A program made the position numbers and the translations under genes. 64,000 nucleotides of DNA from Chryseobacterium paridis (GTDB lineage Bacteria; Bacteroidota; Bacteroidia; Flavobacteriales; Weeksellaceae): positions 310,001 to 374,000 of the forward strand of contig NZ_JAENHK010000001.1 in the NCBI RefSeq assembly GCF_016595215.1, written 5' to 3'. Numbering within the stretch: the first letter of the stretch is position 1; every line of letters begins with the position of its first letter. The notes below the pieces were generated by a model. The model saw only the letters and a program-made list of their open reading frames with translations. It ran no database searches and was not told where the DNA came from. Below, one piece after another: positions 17,218-25,535 of the stretch.

Positions 17218-19014
17218 ATGTGCGGAATAGCTGGAATAATAGCTTCTAATGCTAAAAACTATGCAAATGAAATAAAAAAAATGACTGATGTTTTAGCACA
17301 CCGGGGTCCAGATTCTGCACATCATGAATTTTATGAAAAGGCAGCATTAGGCCATCGCAGACTTTCAATTATAGACCTTTCGGAAAATGGCAAGCAACCC
17401 ATGTTTTCAAATACTAAAAATGAATGCATTGTACTGAATGGTGAAATTTACGGATATCTTGATATCAAAAAAAAGTATCCAGAATATCCCTATCATGGAA
17501 GCTCCGATACAGAAGTTATTCTAGCAATGTATCAGAGAAAACAGGAAAATCTTATTCATGATCTTCCAGGAATGTTTGCTTTTGCAATTTGGGATGATCA
17601 AAAGCAACAATTGTTTTGTGCTAGGGATCGCTTTGGGGAAAAACCTTTTTTTTATGCTATCGGTCATAATAATGAATTTATTTTTGCTTCAGAAATTAAA
17701 GCGATTCTGGCTTCTGGTTTAATTCATCCACAGGTAAATTTTGATGCCTTATCTCATTATTTGCAATATGGATATGTAAACACCTATCAAAGTATTTATA
17801 GCAATATTTTCACACTTCCTCCTGCTCATCAATTGATTTATAAAAATCGAGAAGTTCAGGTTTCACGTTACTATAGTCTGCCGGCAAAAGATAGGAACAT
17901 AAGCTTATCTGATGCAAAGGAAGAGTTTTTGTATCTTTTAAAAAATGCTGTTAAAAAGCAACTCATCGCAGACGTTGAAGTAGGTAGCTTTTTAAGCGGA
18001 GGATTAGATTCTTCTTCTATCGTTGGCTTGGTCAATGAATTTTTGCCAAAACAAACAACCATTAGTTTCGGATACGACCATAAAGATAGTGAGCTAAAAT
18101 ATGCAAAAGAGATCGCAGAAAAATACCATACCAATCATATTGAAGTTCATGAAAAAAAACAGGATATAGCTGCATCACTTTTAAAAGTCTCTCCTTTTTT
18201 GGATGAACCTTTTGAAAATATATCATATATTCCACATTATGAGATTTGTAGAAATGCAAAAAAAAGTCTGACAGTAGTTCTTTCAGGAGATGTGGGAGAT
18301 GAATTATTTGGAGGTTATCATTTTTATAAAGTCGAGAATCAGTTAAGACATCATTTTAGTTATAAAAACATGGTGGCTCAATTTGGACTAAAACTCTATC
18401 AAAAATTCAAGGAGACTTCTTTCGTCACACAAAGTAATTTACAATATTCATCTATTCTAGACTTTCATCAGAATTCTGTTAGAACAGCATTTAACAAAAA
18501 AGAAAAAAGTTTATTAGGAGTTTCATCAGACTTTCAACAACCTTATAGTTTTACACCCAATTCTGATTCGTTGAATGATATTATGAGAATGGATCTCGAA
18601 AACTATGTCCCAGGTGATATGATGATGAAATCCGACAGAATGGCCATGGCCAATTCATTAGAAGTACGAACTCCATTCCTTGATCTTGATTTTGCTGAAT
18701 TCTGTATACAATTGCCAGAACAATTGAAACTGGACAATGAAAATGACAAAATTATACTTCGGGAGACGATGGGCTCATATTGGACTGAAACAATAAGAAA
18801 CCGTCATAAACAAGGATTTGGAATGAGTGTTAAAGCTTGGTTTGAGGAAGAATCCCTTGTTAATCTTTCCAATGATCTACTTAAAGATCCTAATCAGAAA
18901 ATTTTTAACTATATTGATTTTGGCAATACTCAAAAGTTCCTGACTAAAGATCATAAACACTGGAATTTGCTACAACTTGCTCTGTGGGCCTATAACAATC
19001 AAAATGTATTATAA
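17218..19014 (+). CDS. asnB: Asparagine synthase (glutamine-hydrolysing) family amidotransferase
   Basis: A 598-residue two-domain enzyme. The N-terminal Ntn glutaminase has the catalytic Cys2 (MCGIAGI) and the Arg/Asn/Gly/Asp residues of the family (AHRGPDS, GHRRLSIIDL, LNGEIYG, SSDTEVIL). The C-terminal synthetase domain has the PPi loop SGGLDSS (about 260-266) and SGDVGDELFGGYH. Both active sites look intact. AsnB homologues occur in many polysaccharide loci (for example WbpS), where they are thought to amidate uronic acids. The gene is embedded among glycosyltransferases and overlaps the next one by one base, so a role in glycan amidation is at least as likely as asparagine supply. The symbol names the family, not a proven substrate. 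Confidence 0.85.
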   Translation: MCGIAGIIASNAKNYANEIKKMTDVLAHRGPDSAHHEFYEKAALGHRRLSIIDLSENGKQPMFSNTKNECIVLNGEIYGYLDIKKKYPEYPYHGSSDTEVILAMYQRKQENLIHDLPGMFAFAIWDDQKQQLFCARDRFGEKPFFYAIGHNNEFIFASEIKAILASGLIHPQVNFDALSHYLQYGYVNTYQSIYSNIFTLPPAHQLIYKNREVQVSRYYSLPAKDRNISLSDAKEEFLYLLKNAVKKQLIADVEVGSFLSGGLDSSSIVGLVNEFLPKQTTISFGYDHKDSELKYAKEIAEKYHTNHIEVHEKKQDIAASLLKVSPFLDEPFENISYIPHYEICRNAKKSLTVVLSGDVGDELFGGYHFYKVENQLRHHFSYKNMVAQFGLKLYQKFKETSFVTQSNLQYSSILDFHQNSVRTAFNKKEKSLLGVSSDFQQPYSFTPNSDSLNDIMRMDLENYVPGDMMMKSDRMAMANSLEVRTPFLDLDFAEFCIQLPEQLKLDNENDKIILRETMGSYWTETIRNRHKQGFGMSVKAWFEEESLVNLSNDLLKDPNQKIFNYIDFGNTQKFLTKDHKHWNLLQLALWAYNNQNVL

Positions 19015-19949
19015 TGCTTGATGTTTCTGTCATCATACCTGTATACAATGCTGCTGAGTTTTTAGAAAAATCAGTCCATTCTGCATTACAATTTGAGGAA
19101 GTTAAGGAAGTTATTTTAGTTGAAGATCAATCAACTGATAACTCTTTGGAAGTTTGTCAAAATTTAGTTTCTAAAAATAAAAAAGTAATTTTATTCCAAC
19201 ATCCCGATAAAAAGAATCATGGAGCCGGGGCTTCAAGAAATCTAGGGATTGCAAAATCAACTGGTAGCTTTATTACATTTTTGGATGCTGATGATTATTA
19301 CCTCCCGAACAGATTTCAAGCCGAAAAAGAAATATTTAATAACCCCAAAATAGAAGGAGTTTTTGGGGCAATTGGTATTGAATACTTAACCGAAAAAGGA
19401 AAACAGGAATACCAGTCTAAATTTAGTGACACTTTACTTACCACAGTAAATTATCCTGCAGAAGGTAAAGAAGTTTTTAAGGGCCTTTTGGGTTTAACGC
19501 CTAAAACCTTCGGGACATTCTTTCATCTCAATGCTCTAACTATAAGAAAGTCATCTATTGACCAATATAATCTACAGTTCAATGAACTTCTTCGAGTTCA
19601 TCAGGATTCTGACTTCATTATTAAACTAGCCTACCATTGTTATTTAAAATCAGGCATAATAGATCAGGCAGTGGCTATAAGGGGAATCCATGATGATAAC
19701 AGAATTACTAAAATCATAAAATATTCTCCCCAATATAATCAGAGGCAACTTCTTTTTTGGAATTCTTTATATGATTGGTCTACAAAAAACAATATACCTT
19801 CTGAATACAAAGAAAAAATTTACTTAAGATATAAGTCTTTTGATTTGTCTCAGAAAACTGGAGTTTCAAAATATTATAATATCTTTATTGAAGCAATTAA
19901 AAATCCCAATATACTAAAAACACAATATCGATTTAACTATCAAAAATAG
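19014..19949 (+). CDS. Family 2 glycosyltransferase, tandem paralogue 1 of 3
   Basis: A 311-residue GT2 enzyme. It has VSVIIPVYNAAEFLEKSV, ILVEDQSTDNSLEVCQ, HGAGASRNLGIAKSTGS and the motif FLDADDYYLPNRFQAEKEIF. The donor-site block reads VEDxS where most GT2 enzymes read VDDxS. About 70 residues around FSDTLLTTVNY and LLGLTPKTFGTFFHLNALTIRKSS are shared only with the two following genes, so the three form a tandem subfamily. This copy is the most divergent of the three, especially after residue 230. It overlaps asnB by one base. Confidence 0.85.
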   Translation: MLDVSVIIPVYNAAEFLEKSVHSALQFEEVKEVILVEDQSTDNSLEVCQNLVSKNKKVILFQHPDKKNHGAGASRNLGIAKSTGSFITFLDADDYYLPNRFQAEKEIFNNPKIEGVFGAIGIEYLTEKGKQEYQSKFSDTLLTTVNYPAEGKEVFKGLLGLTPKTFGTFFHLNALTIRKSSIDQYNLQFNELLRVHQDSDFIIKLAYHCYLKSGIIDQAVAIRGIHDDNRITKIIKYSPQYNQRQLLFWNSLYDWSTKNNIPSEYKEKIYLRYKSFDLSQKTGVSKYYNIFIEAIKNPNILKTQYRFNYQK

Positions 19950-19954
19950 ATGAA

Positions 19955-20896
19955 ATGAAAATCTCAGTAATCATTCCTGTTTATAATGCTGAAAAGTATG
20001 TTGCTGATGCTGTTGAATCTGCTCTTAAGCATGATGAAGTATTTGAGGTAATTTTAGTCGAAGACAAATCACCAGATCATTCTTTGCAGGCTTGTGAGGA
20101 ATTGGAACTAAGGTATGATAGAGTAAAATTATATCAACATCCTGATAAACAAAATCATGGTGCAGGCCCCAGTAGAAACTTGGGGATACAGAAATCAACG
20201 GGAGATTTCGTTGCATTTCTAGATGCTGATGATTATTATCTAGCCAATCGGTTTGATGCTGAAAAGGAGCTTTTTAAAAATCCAAAAGTAGAGGGAGTCT
20301 ATGGAGCTTTAGGAGTACATTATTATTCTGAAAAAGCAAAAGAACAGTATTATAATTTATTCAAGAATTCACTTACTACAGTTTACAAAAAACATGATCC
20401 AAAGCAGGTTTTCCCTGGATTAATTCATAAGTTAGGAAGTTTCGGACTTTTTAGTCTTGATGGGCTAACTATTAGGAGAGAATCCTTAATAAAGAAAGTA
20501 AAACTCTTATTCAAACCAATGAAACTTCATGAAGACACTGAATTTTTATTTCGCTTGTCTTATTATCTGGATTTATACCCTGGAATTATTGATGAAGCCG
20601 TTGCAATGAGGGGAGTACATGAAAGTAACAGAATTACCAAAGTAGATTCAAACAAGGCCAAACCAGCCATTTCAAGGGTTATACTTTGGAATGAAACTTA
20701 TAATTGGGTAAAAGACGAAGAAACAATCCCTGAAAATATTAAAATCCACATTAAAAGGATGCAACGAAGTTTTGAGATTGCAAATGCTCCAAAATTAAAA
20801 AAATGGGCCATGATTCTTAAATATTTAGTCGTTGATTATCAGAGCATAAAATCAGGTTTATATAATATTAACTTCAGGTATTCATTAATTTCGTAA
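19955..20896 (+). CDS. Family 2 glycosyltransferase, tandem paralogue 2 of 3
   Basis: A 313-residue GT2 enzyme with ISVIIPVYNAEKYVADAV, ILVEDKSPDHSLQACEE and FLDADDYYLANRFDAEKE. It is closely similar to the next gene along its whole length, including GVYGALGVHYYSEKAKEQYY and LGSFGLFSLDGLTIRRESL, and the C-terminal block DYQSIKSGLYNINFRYSL. It follows the first paralogue by 5 bases. The similarity points to a local duplication followed by divergence; the paralogues may add similar residues at consecutive positions. Confidence 0.86.
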   Translation: MKISVIIPVYNAEKYVADAVESALKHDEVFEVILVEDKSPDHSLQACEELELRYDRVKLYQHPDKQNHGAGPSRNLGIQKSTGDFVAFLDADDYYLANRFDAEKELFKNPKVEGVYGALGVHYYSEKAKEQYYNLFKNSLTTVYKKHDPKQVFPGLIHKLGSFGLFSLDGLTIRRESLIKKVKLLFKPMKLHEDTEFLFRLSYYLDLYPGIIDEAVAMRGVHESNRITKVDSNKAKPAISRVILWNETYNWVKDEETIPENIKIHIKRMQRSFEIANAPKLKKWAMILKYLVVDYQSIKSGLYNINFRYSLIS

Positions 20897-20945
20897 TCTT
20901 GCATATTAGTATCTACCGTTTTGTTTGCTAAATTAATTGACAACA

Positions 20946-21884
20946 ATGAAAATATCTGTCATCATTCCTGTTTATAATGCAGAGAATTATATTTTACAAG
21001 CTGTTAAGTCAGCTCTTCAGTTTGATGAAGTGTTTGAAGTAATTCTTGTAGAGGATAAATCTCCTGATAATGCTTTGCAAGTTTGCCAGAAATTAGCGAA
21101 AGAATATGATAGAGTAATACTTTACCAACACCCAGATAAACAGAATCATGGTGCCGGAGCCTCCAGAAATCTGGGAATGCAAAAAGCAACCGGAGATTTT
21201 ATTGCATTTTTAGATGCTGATGATTATTATCTATCCAATCGGTTTGATGCTGAAAAAGAGCTTTTTCAAAACCCTGAAGTGGAAGGAGTGTATGGCGCTA
21301 TCGGAGTGCATTACTATTCCCAGAGAGCTAAGGAACAATATTACCAACTTTTTGAAGAACGTCTAACGACAGTATATAAAGAACATGCTCCTGAAGATGT
21401 TTTTCCGGGGCTTCTTAATATGAGAGGTAGTTTTGGCCTTTTTAGTCTTGATGGATTAACAATTAGAAAAAGTTCGCTCTCTAAGCTTGGAGCTTTCTTC
21501 AAAACTTCTTTGAGACTTCACCAGGATACAGAATTTATTTTTCGACTTTCCTATTATCTTCATCTATACCCCGGAACACTCAACAATGCTGTTGCAGTGA
21601 GAGGCGTTCACGAAAATAACAGAATTACACAAGTAGACATTGGGAAAATAAAACCATCTTCTACAAGGATTCTGCTTTGGACAGAAGTAAATAATTGGGC
21701 GAAAAATGAAGGCTCAATTCCAACCGATATAAAGAAACATATCGAAAGGACTCTCCGCAGTTTTCAGATTGCTGAAGCTTCTATTCCTAAAAAATGGGGA
21801 ATGATTACAAAATACCTATTTACAGATTATCGCAGTATTAAATCTGGATTATATAATATTAATTTTAGAAGATATTTACTTTAA
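20946..21884 (+). CDS. Family 2 glycosyltransferase, tandem paralogue 3 of 3
   Basis: A 312-residue GT2 enzyme starting at the ATG at 20946 (MKISVIIPVYNAENYILQAV). An in-frame TTG at 20937 is unlikely because the paralogues begin exactly at MKIS. It has ILVEDKSPDNALQVCQKL, HGAGASRNLGMQKATGD and FLDADDYYLSNRFDAEKE. It ends in SIKSGLYNINFRRYLL like paralogue 2. A strong bidirectional terminator follows at 21916, closing the long plus-strand operon that starts at wzm. Confidence 0.86.
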   Translation: MKISVIIPVYNAENYILQAVKSALQFDEVFEVILVEDKSPDNALQVCQKLAKEYDRVILYQHPDKQNHGAGASRNLGMQKATGDFIAFLDADDYYLSNRFDAEKELFQNPEVEGVYGAIGVHYYSQRAKEQYYQLFEERLTTVYKEHAPEDVFPGLLNMRGSFGLFSLDGLTIRKSSLSKLGAFFKTSLRLHQDTEFIFRLSYYLHLYPGTLNNAVAVRGVHENNRITQVDIGKIKPSSTRILLWTEVNNWAKNEGSIPTDIKKHIERTLRSFQIAEASIPKKWGMITKYLFTDYRSIKSGLYNINFRRYLL

Positions 21885-21915
21885 ATCATTTATTTAAAAT
21901 ATCAATGCTAAAATA

Positions 21916-21953
21916 AGAAATAGCCCAGCTTCCTGTAAAGTTGGGCTATTTCT
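21916..21953. terminator. Bidirectional terminator between convergent genes
   Basis: Arms AGAAATAGCCCAGCTT and AAGTTGGGCTATTTCT pair over 16 bp with one G-U type wobble around a 6-nt loop, with T-rich flanks on both strands. It sits between the plus-strand glycosyltransferase operon and the convergent minus-strand methyltransferase. Confidence 0.88.
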
Positions 21954-21970
21954 TTATAAATTATAGATTC

Positions 21971-22741
21971 CTATTTCACGAAAACGCCTACATATTTATC
22001 ATCCATTGCAATAATAGTACTGTCTATATTATTCTTTTCACAGAAATCCTGATAAGCAGAATTGTCACCAATATCATCACTAATGAACACTCCTCCCTTT
22101 CTCAAATGGGTATATAATTCATTATAAGCCCAGAACATCCCATCATAGCTCTTGTCAGAATCATAATGGACAACATCAAAAGTTCCATTCTCACCGAAAA
22201 TTTTCGGCAGAGATTCTTTATCTGCAAAACGAAAAAGCTTCCAGTTAGTCTTTAAGTTTTCAGGAACTACATATCCTACATATTGATCTCCATTCTGACC
22301 CAGATATGGCATATCAGAACTATATAATTTTCCATTTCTTTTTTCTAAAGATAACAAAGATGCCAATGAGGACCATCCGTATGCAACACCAGTTTCTATT
22401 ACATTTTTTGCCTGAGAGAACTCACATGCATAATAAATAAGTTCTAATGCTCCAGGACCTCCCATTTTAATAGGACACTTCTTCTCTTTTTGTGCAGCAT
22501 TATTCAAAATATTCTGATATTCAGTTGTAAACGAAAACATGTCGACACCAAAGAGTTTGGTTATTGCTTCCTTTTGAGAAATAGCTTTTGATTTCGCCCA
22601 TGAATTTGTCTTCTCTTTTCCTTTAAAAGCATTATTCCTGTTTACCGTATTTTTCAAAATTTTCCGCCCAAGTTCGGGATAAAGATCAGGTCTTTTTAAG
22701 TATGCTATAAATGTTTTAAAAACTCTGTTTAATTCACCCAT
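21971..22741 (-). CDS. Class I SAM-dependent methyltransferase
   Basis: A 256-residue protein of the Methyltransf_24 type. SAM-binding motif I is NVIETGVAYGWSSLASL, followed by KLYSSDMPYLGQ, the acidic VVHYDSDKSYDGMFWAYNEL and GGVFISDDIGDNSAYQDF. The N-terminal 90 residues are basic and helical. It is the only sizeable minus-strand gene within the polysaccharide locus and has its own -7 box at 22758. It may methylate a sugar or the chain end, but proteins of this type also act on other small molecules, so the substrate is open. Confidence 0.8.
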   Translation of the reverse strand: MGELNRVFKTFIAYLKRPDLYPELGRKILKNTVNRNNAFKGKEKTNSWAKSKAISQKEAITKLFGVDMFSFTTEYQNILNNAAQKEKKCPIKMGGPGALELIYYACEFSQAKNVIETGVAYGWSSLASLLSLEKRNGKLYSSDMPYLGQNGDQYVGYVVPENLKTNWKLFRFADKESLPKIFGENGTFDVVHYDSDKSYDGMFWAYNELYTHLRKGGVFISDDIGDNSAYQDFCEKNNIDSTIIAMDDKYVGVFVK

Positions 22742-22757
22742 TGTGTTTATTTTACTG

Positions 22758-22765
22758 CAAAAATA
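22758..22765 (-). promoter_or_regulatory. -7 box of the 21971 methyltransferase
   Basis: On the minus strand this reads TATTTTTG, a perfect TAnnTTTG, 16 nt before the ATG at 22741. No -33 TTG at proper spacing. Confidence 0.5.
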
Positions 22766-22899
22766 TATTTTTTTTTAGCTACATTTGTTTAAAATAAGAT
22801 CAATTCTTATAGTTTAAATAATAAAAATTAGTTTAAATTATTAGCAAAATATTTGCCACTAATTTTATATACACAAATAAACAAAGATATTTAGAAAAC

Positions 22900-23439
22900 A
22901 TGCTTTCCCAACTTTTTGAAACACTTCAAAGGAAAAAACAAATTTCTATACTCCATAAACACCCCAAAGTAAGTGTACAGGGTATAAAATTGGGGATCGG
23001 CAATCATTTTGTTGTTTATAAGAACGTCAAAAAAATAGTACTTGGTAACAACATCCGTTTTAGAAATTACATTCATATCTTAGTTCAGGATAATGCAACT
23101 TTAGAAATAGAGGATAACGTTTTCATGAATAATTTTTGTTCCATCAATTGCTTAGATAGTATTTTCATTGGTGAGAATACTCTATTTGGTGAAAATGTAA
23201 AATTATATGATCATAATCACGCTCATCAAAGCTCCCCAGAATTTAGAATTTTTCATAGTGAGTTTACAAAGGCTCCAATAAAAATTGGAAAAAACTGTTG
23301 GCTGGGCAGTAATGTCACCATACTAAAAGGTGTGACTATTGGTGATAATTGCATCATAGGTGCAGGGTGTACTATATATAAAGATATCCCCTCAAATACA
23401 ACCATTGTTAATAAACAGGAATTAATTTTCAAACCATAA
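22900..23439 (+). CDS. Hexapeptide-repeat O-acyltransferase
   Basis: A 179-residue left-handed beta-helix acyltransferase of the maltose/galactoside acetyltransferase type. Repeats run from about residue 25 (KLGIGNHFVVYKNVKKIVLGNNI) to the end. The catalytic-type His is in KLYDHNHAHQ, and the CoA-site region GKNCWLGSNVTILKGVTIG is intact. It lies 5 bases before the next glycosyltransferase, starting the third plus-strand block of the locus. It probably O-acetylates a sugar of the glycan; the acceptor cannot be read. Confidence 0.83.
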   Translation: MLSQLFETLQRKKQISILHKHPKVSVQGIKLGIGNHFVVYKNVKKIVLGNNIRFRNYIHILVQDNATLEIEDNVFMNNFCSINCLDSIFIGENTLFGENVKLYDHNHAHQSSPEFRIFHSEFTKAPIKIGKNCWLGSNVTILKGVTIGDNCIIGAGCTIYKDIPSNTTIVNKQELIFKP

Positions 23440-23444
23440 TACAA

Positions 23445-24278
23445 ATGAAATTTTCAGTTCTCATCGCACATTATAACAATGGTAATTACTTTAAAGACTG
23501 TTACGAAAGTCTTCAAAAACAGACCTATACTAACTGGGAAGCGATTATTGTAGATGATTATTCCAATGACACTGAAAAAGAAATTGTAAAATCACTCATA
23601 GCTGGTGACAGTAGATTTGTTTTCTTTGAAAATGAAGTTAATAAGGGAGTCGGGTATACTAAAAGAAGATGTGTTGAATTAGCAACAGGAGAAATTTGTG
23701 GATTTGTAGATCCTGATGATGCTATTTTTCCTACGGCAATTGAAGATTCAATAGAAATTTTCAAACAGAAAAAAAATGTAGTTCTTACCTATTCAAGATT
23801 TCTGTCTTGTGATCAAAATTTAAATATTCTTTATCCTTTCAAGGGTGCAAAACAGGTTCTTAACAAAGATCCCTATTTTTTCAACTTCCCAATTCAGATT
23901 GCTCATTTTGTAGCATTCAGAAGAGAGGCATATTTAAAAACTGATGGTATCGATCCTGCTTTAAAAAGCGCAGTTGATCAGGATTTATACTTGAAAGTTC
24001 TGGACTTTGGAGATGCCTATTTTATCCCCAAAGATCTTTATAAATACAGACTTCATCCAAATGGAGTGTCCCAAGCTACATCCAAAGGAAAAGCAAAGGA
24101 TTCATTTGCAAAAGTTATTTTCAACACTTTAAAAAGAAGAAATATTACTTCCATAAATAAAAAAGCAGTCCCAGAAGTTTATCAAAATGCAGAGGATATT
24201 TTCAGCTTACTTGATTATCAGACAAAAAGAATACATAGATTAAAAGTCAAAATATTAACTTTTCTTCAAAATAATTAG
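23445..24278 (+). CDS. Family 2 glycosyltransferase
   Basis: A 277-residue GT2 enzyme with FSVLIAHYNNGNYFKDCYES, IIVDDYSNDTEKEIVKS, NKGVGYTKRRCVELATGE and the DXD-like motif FVDPDDAIFP. The acceptor part has AVDQDLYLKVLDFGDAYF and the conserved YRLHPNGVS. Length and motifs are complete. It is transcribed with the upstream acyltransferase and followed by a GT4 gene 51 bases on. Confidence 0.86.
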   Translation: MKFSVLIAHYNNGNYFKDCYESLQKQTYTNWEAIIVDDYSNDTEKEIVKSLIAGDSRFVFFENEVNKGVGYTKRRCVELATGEICGFVDPDDAIFPTAIEDSIEIFKQKKNVVLTYSRFLSCDQNLNILYPFKGAKQVLNKDPYFFNFPIQIAHFVAFRREAYLKTDGIDPALKSAVDQDLYLKVLDFGDAYFIPKDLYKYRLHPNGVSQATSKGKAKDSFAKVIFNTLKRRNITSINKKAVPEVYQNAEDIFSLLDYQTKRIHRLKVKILTFLQNN

Positions 24279-24329
24279 TATCTAACACAACAGAAAAAAA
24301 TTAATTCCCTCTAAAAACCTTTCAAAATA

Positions 24330-25502
24330 ATGAGGCCTCATAAAAAAATAAAAGTTCTTTTCAGGCACCGCTCTATGGAAATGGGAGGCGTGGAAAAGGT
24401 TGTACTAAGTATGCTTAACAATCTTGATAAAGATAAATTTGAACTTACGATATGCCTGAATCTTAACCAGGGAGAACTAAGAAATGAATTCCCCAGCGAT
24501 ATTAGAAAAGTATATATAGCAGACGGTAAAGAAGATTTCTCCAAAAACACAGTGATTCAAAAAATTCAATTGGCCAGAAGAAAGTTTAAACTGGATAAAG
24601 TCAATAAAAATCCCAAAATTACTGATCGTATTTTAAAAGACGAATATGATGTGGAAATAGCTACCACTTACGGGGTATACAAAACAGTACTAAACTCAAC
24701 CAATAAAAAATCAAAAAAAATTGCTTGGCTCCATTCAGATCTATCCTTAGATGGATTCGCTCCTTATCGGGAGGAAATTTTTAAGAACATGCAGCAGTTT
24801 GATTACATCATTTACGGCTCGCAACAGTGCAAAGATGTATTAGCTGAAAAATTTCCTGATCTCCAACTTCCCCCAGGAGAAGTAATCCTCAATGCTATTC
24901 CCATAAAAGAATTAAAAGAAAAAGCAAAAGCATTTACTCCTGAATTTGGAGACACTCCTACATTTGTATCTGTAGGAAGACTCCATTACCGAAAGGGATA
25001 CAGAACACTTCTTGAAGTTCATAAAAAACTTATCGATGATGGATTCAAACATAATATCATAATCATTGGAGATGGAGAGGATTATGATCTTCTTTCTAAA
25101 AGAATTGAAGAGTTGAAAGTTCAGGATAGTTTTAAACTACTGGGTACTCAAATGAACCCATATCCATATGTTTCCAACGCCAATTTTTATATTATGCCTT
25201 CAGAAAGTGAAGGATGGCCATTAATTATTGCAGAGACGTTGATTCTACAAAAGCCAATATTAGCAACCAATGTAGGAGGAATTCCTGAGATGGTTACCCA
25301 TAAGGAATCAGGTTACTTAACAGATTATTCCCAGGAAGGCTTGTATGATGGTATTAAAGAGTTTTTAACGAATAAAAACCTTATCCAGCATATTCAGGAA
25401 AATTTACAAGATATTGAAAAACAATTTGATAACGACAAAATTTTCAAAGCCGTAGAAAATATCATTGAGAAGCTTTATCAAAATGAAAATCCCACACCGT
25501 AA
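24330..25502 (+). CDS. Family 4 glycosyltransferase
   Basis: A 390-residue GT-B enzyme. The N-terminal acceptor domain begins KIKVLFRHRSMEMGGVEKVVL, with the GGVEK/GGAEK glycine-rich loop. The C-terminal donor domain has FVSVGRLHYRKGYRTLLEVH, IIGDGEDYDLLSKRI and the E(x7)E-like motif PSESEGWPLIIAETL. It belongs to the same subfamily as the gene at 28462 (both read 'VHKKLIDDG/EG ... IIGDG'). It is a retaining glycosyltransferase acting in chain assembly; the donor is unknown. Confidence 0.87.
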   Translation: MRPHKKIKVLFRHRSMEMGGVEKVVLSMLNNLDKDKFELTICLNLNQGELRNEFPSDIRKVYIADGKEDFSKNTVIQKIQLARRKFKLDKVNKNPKITDRILKDEYDVEIATTYGVYKTVLNSTNKKSKKIAWLHSDLSLDGFAPYREEIFKNMQQFDYIIYGSQQCKDVLAEKFPDLQLPPGEVILNAIPIKELKEKAKAFTPEFGDTPTFVSVGRLHYRKGYRTLLEVHKKLIDDGFKHNIIIIGDGEDYDLLSKRIEELKVQDSFKLLGTQMNPYPYVSNANFYIMPSESEGWPLIIAETLILQKPILATNVGGIPEMVTHKESGYLTDYSQEGLYDGIKEFLTNKNLIQHIQENLQDIEKQFDNDKIFKAVENIIEKLYQNENPTP

Positions 25503-25535
25503 TTTTTTTAAATTACATCATAACACAAATTTCGA

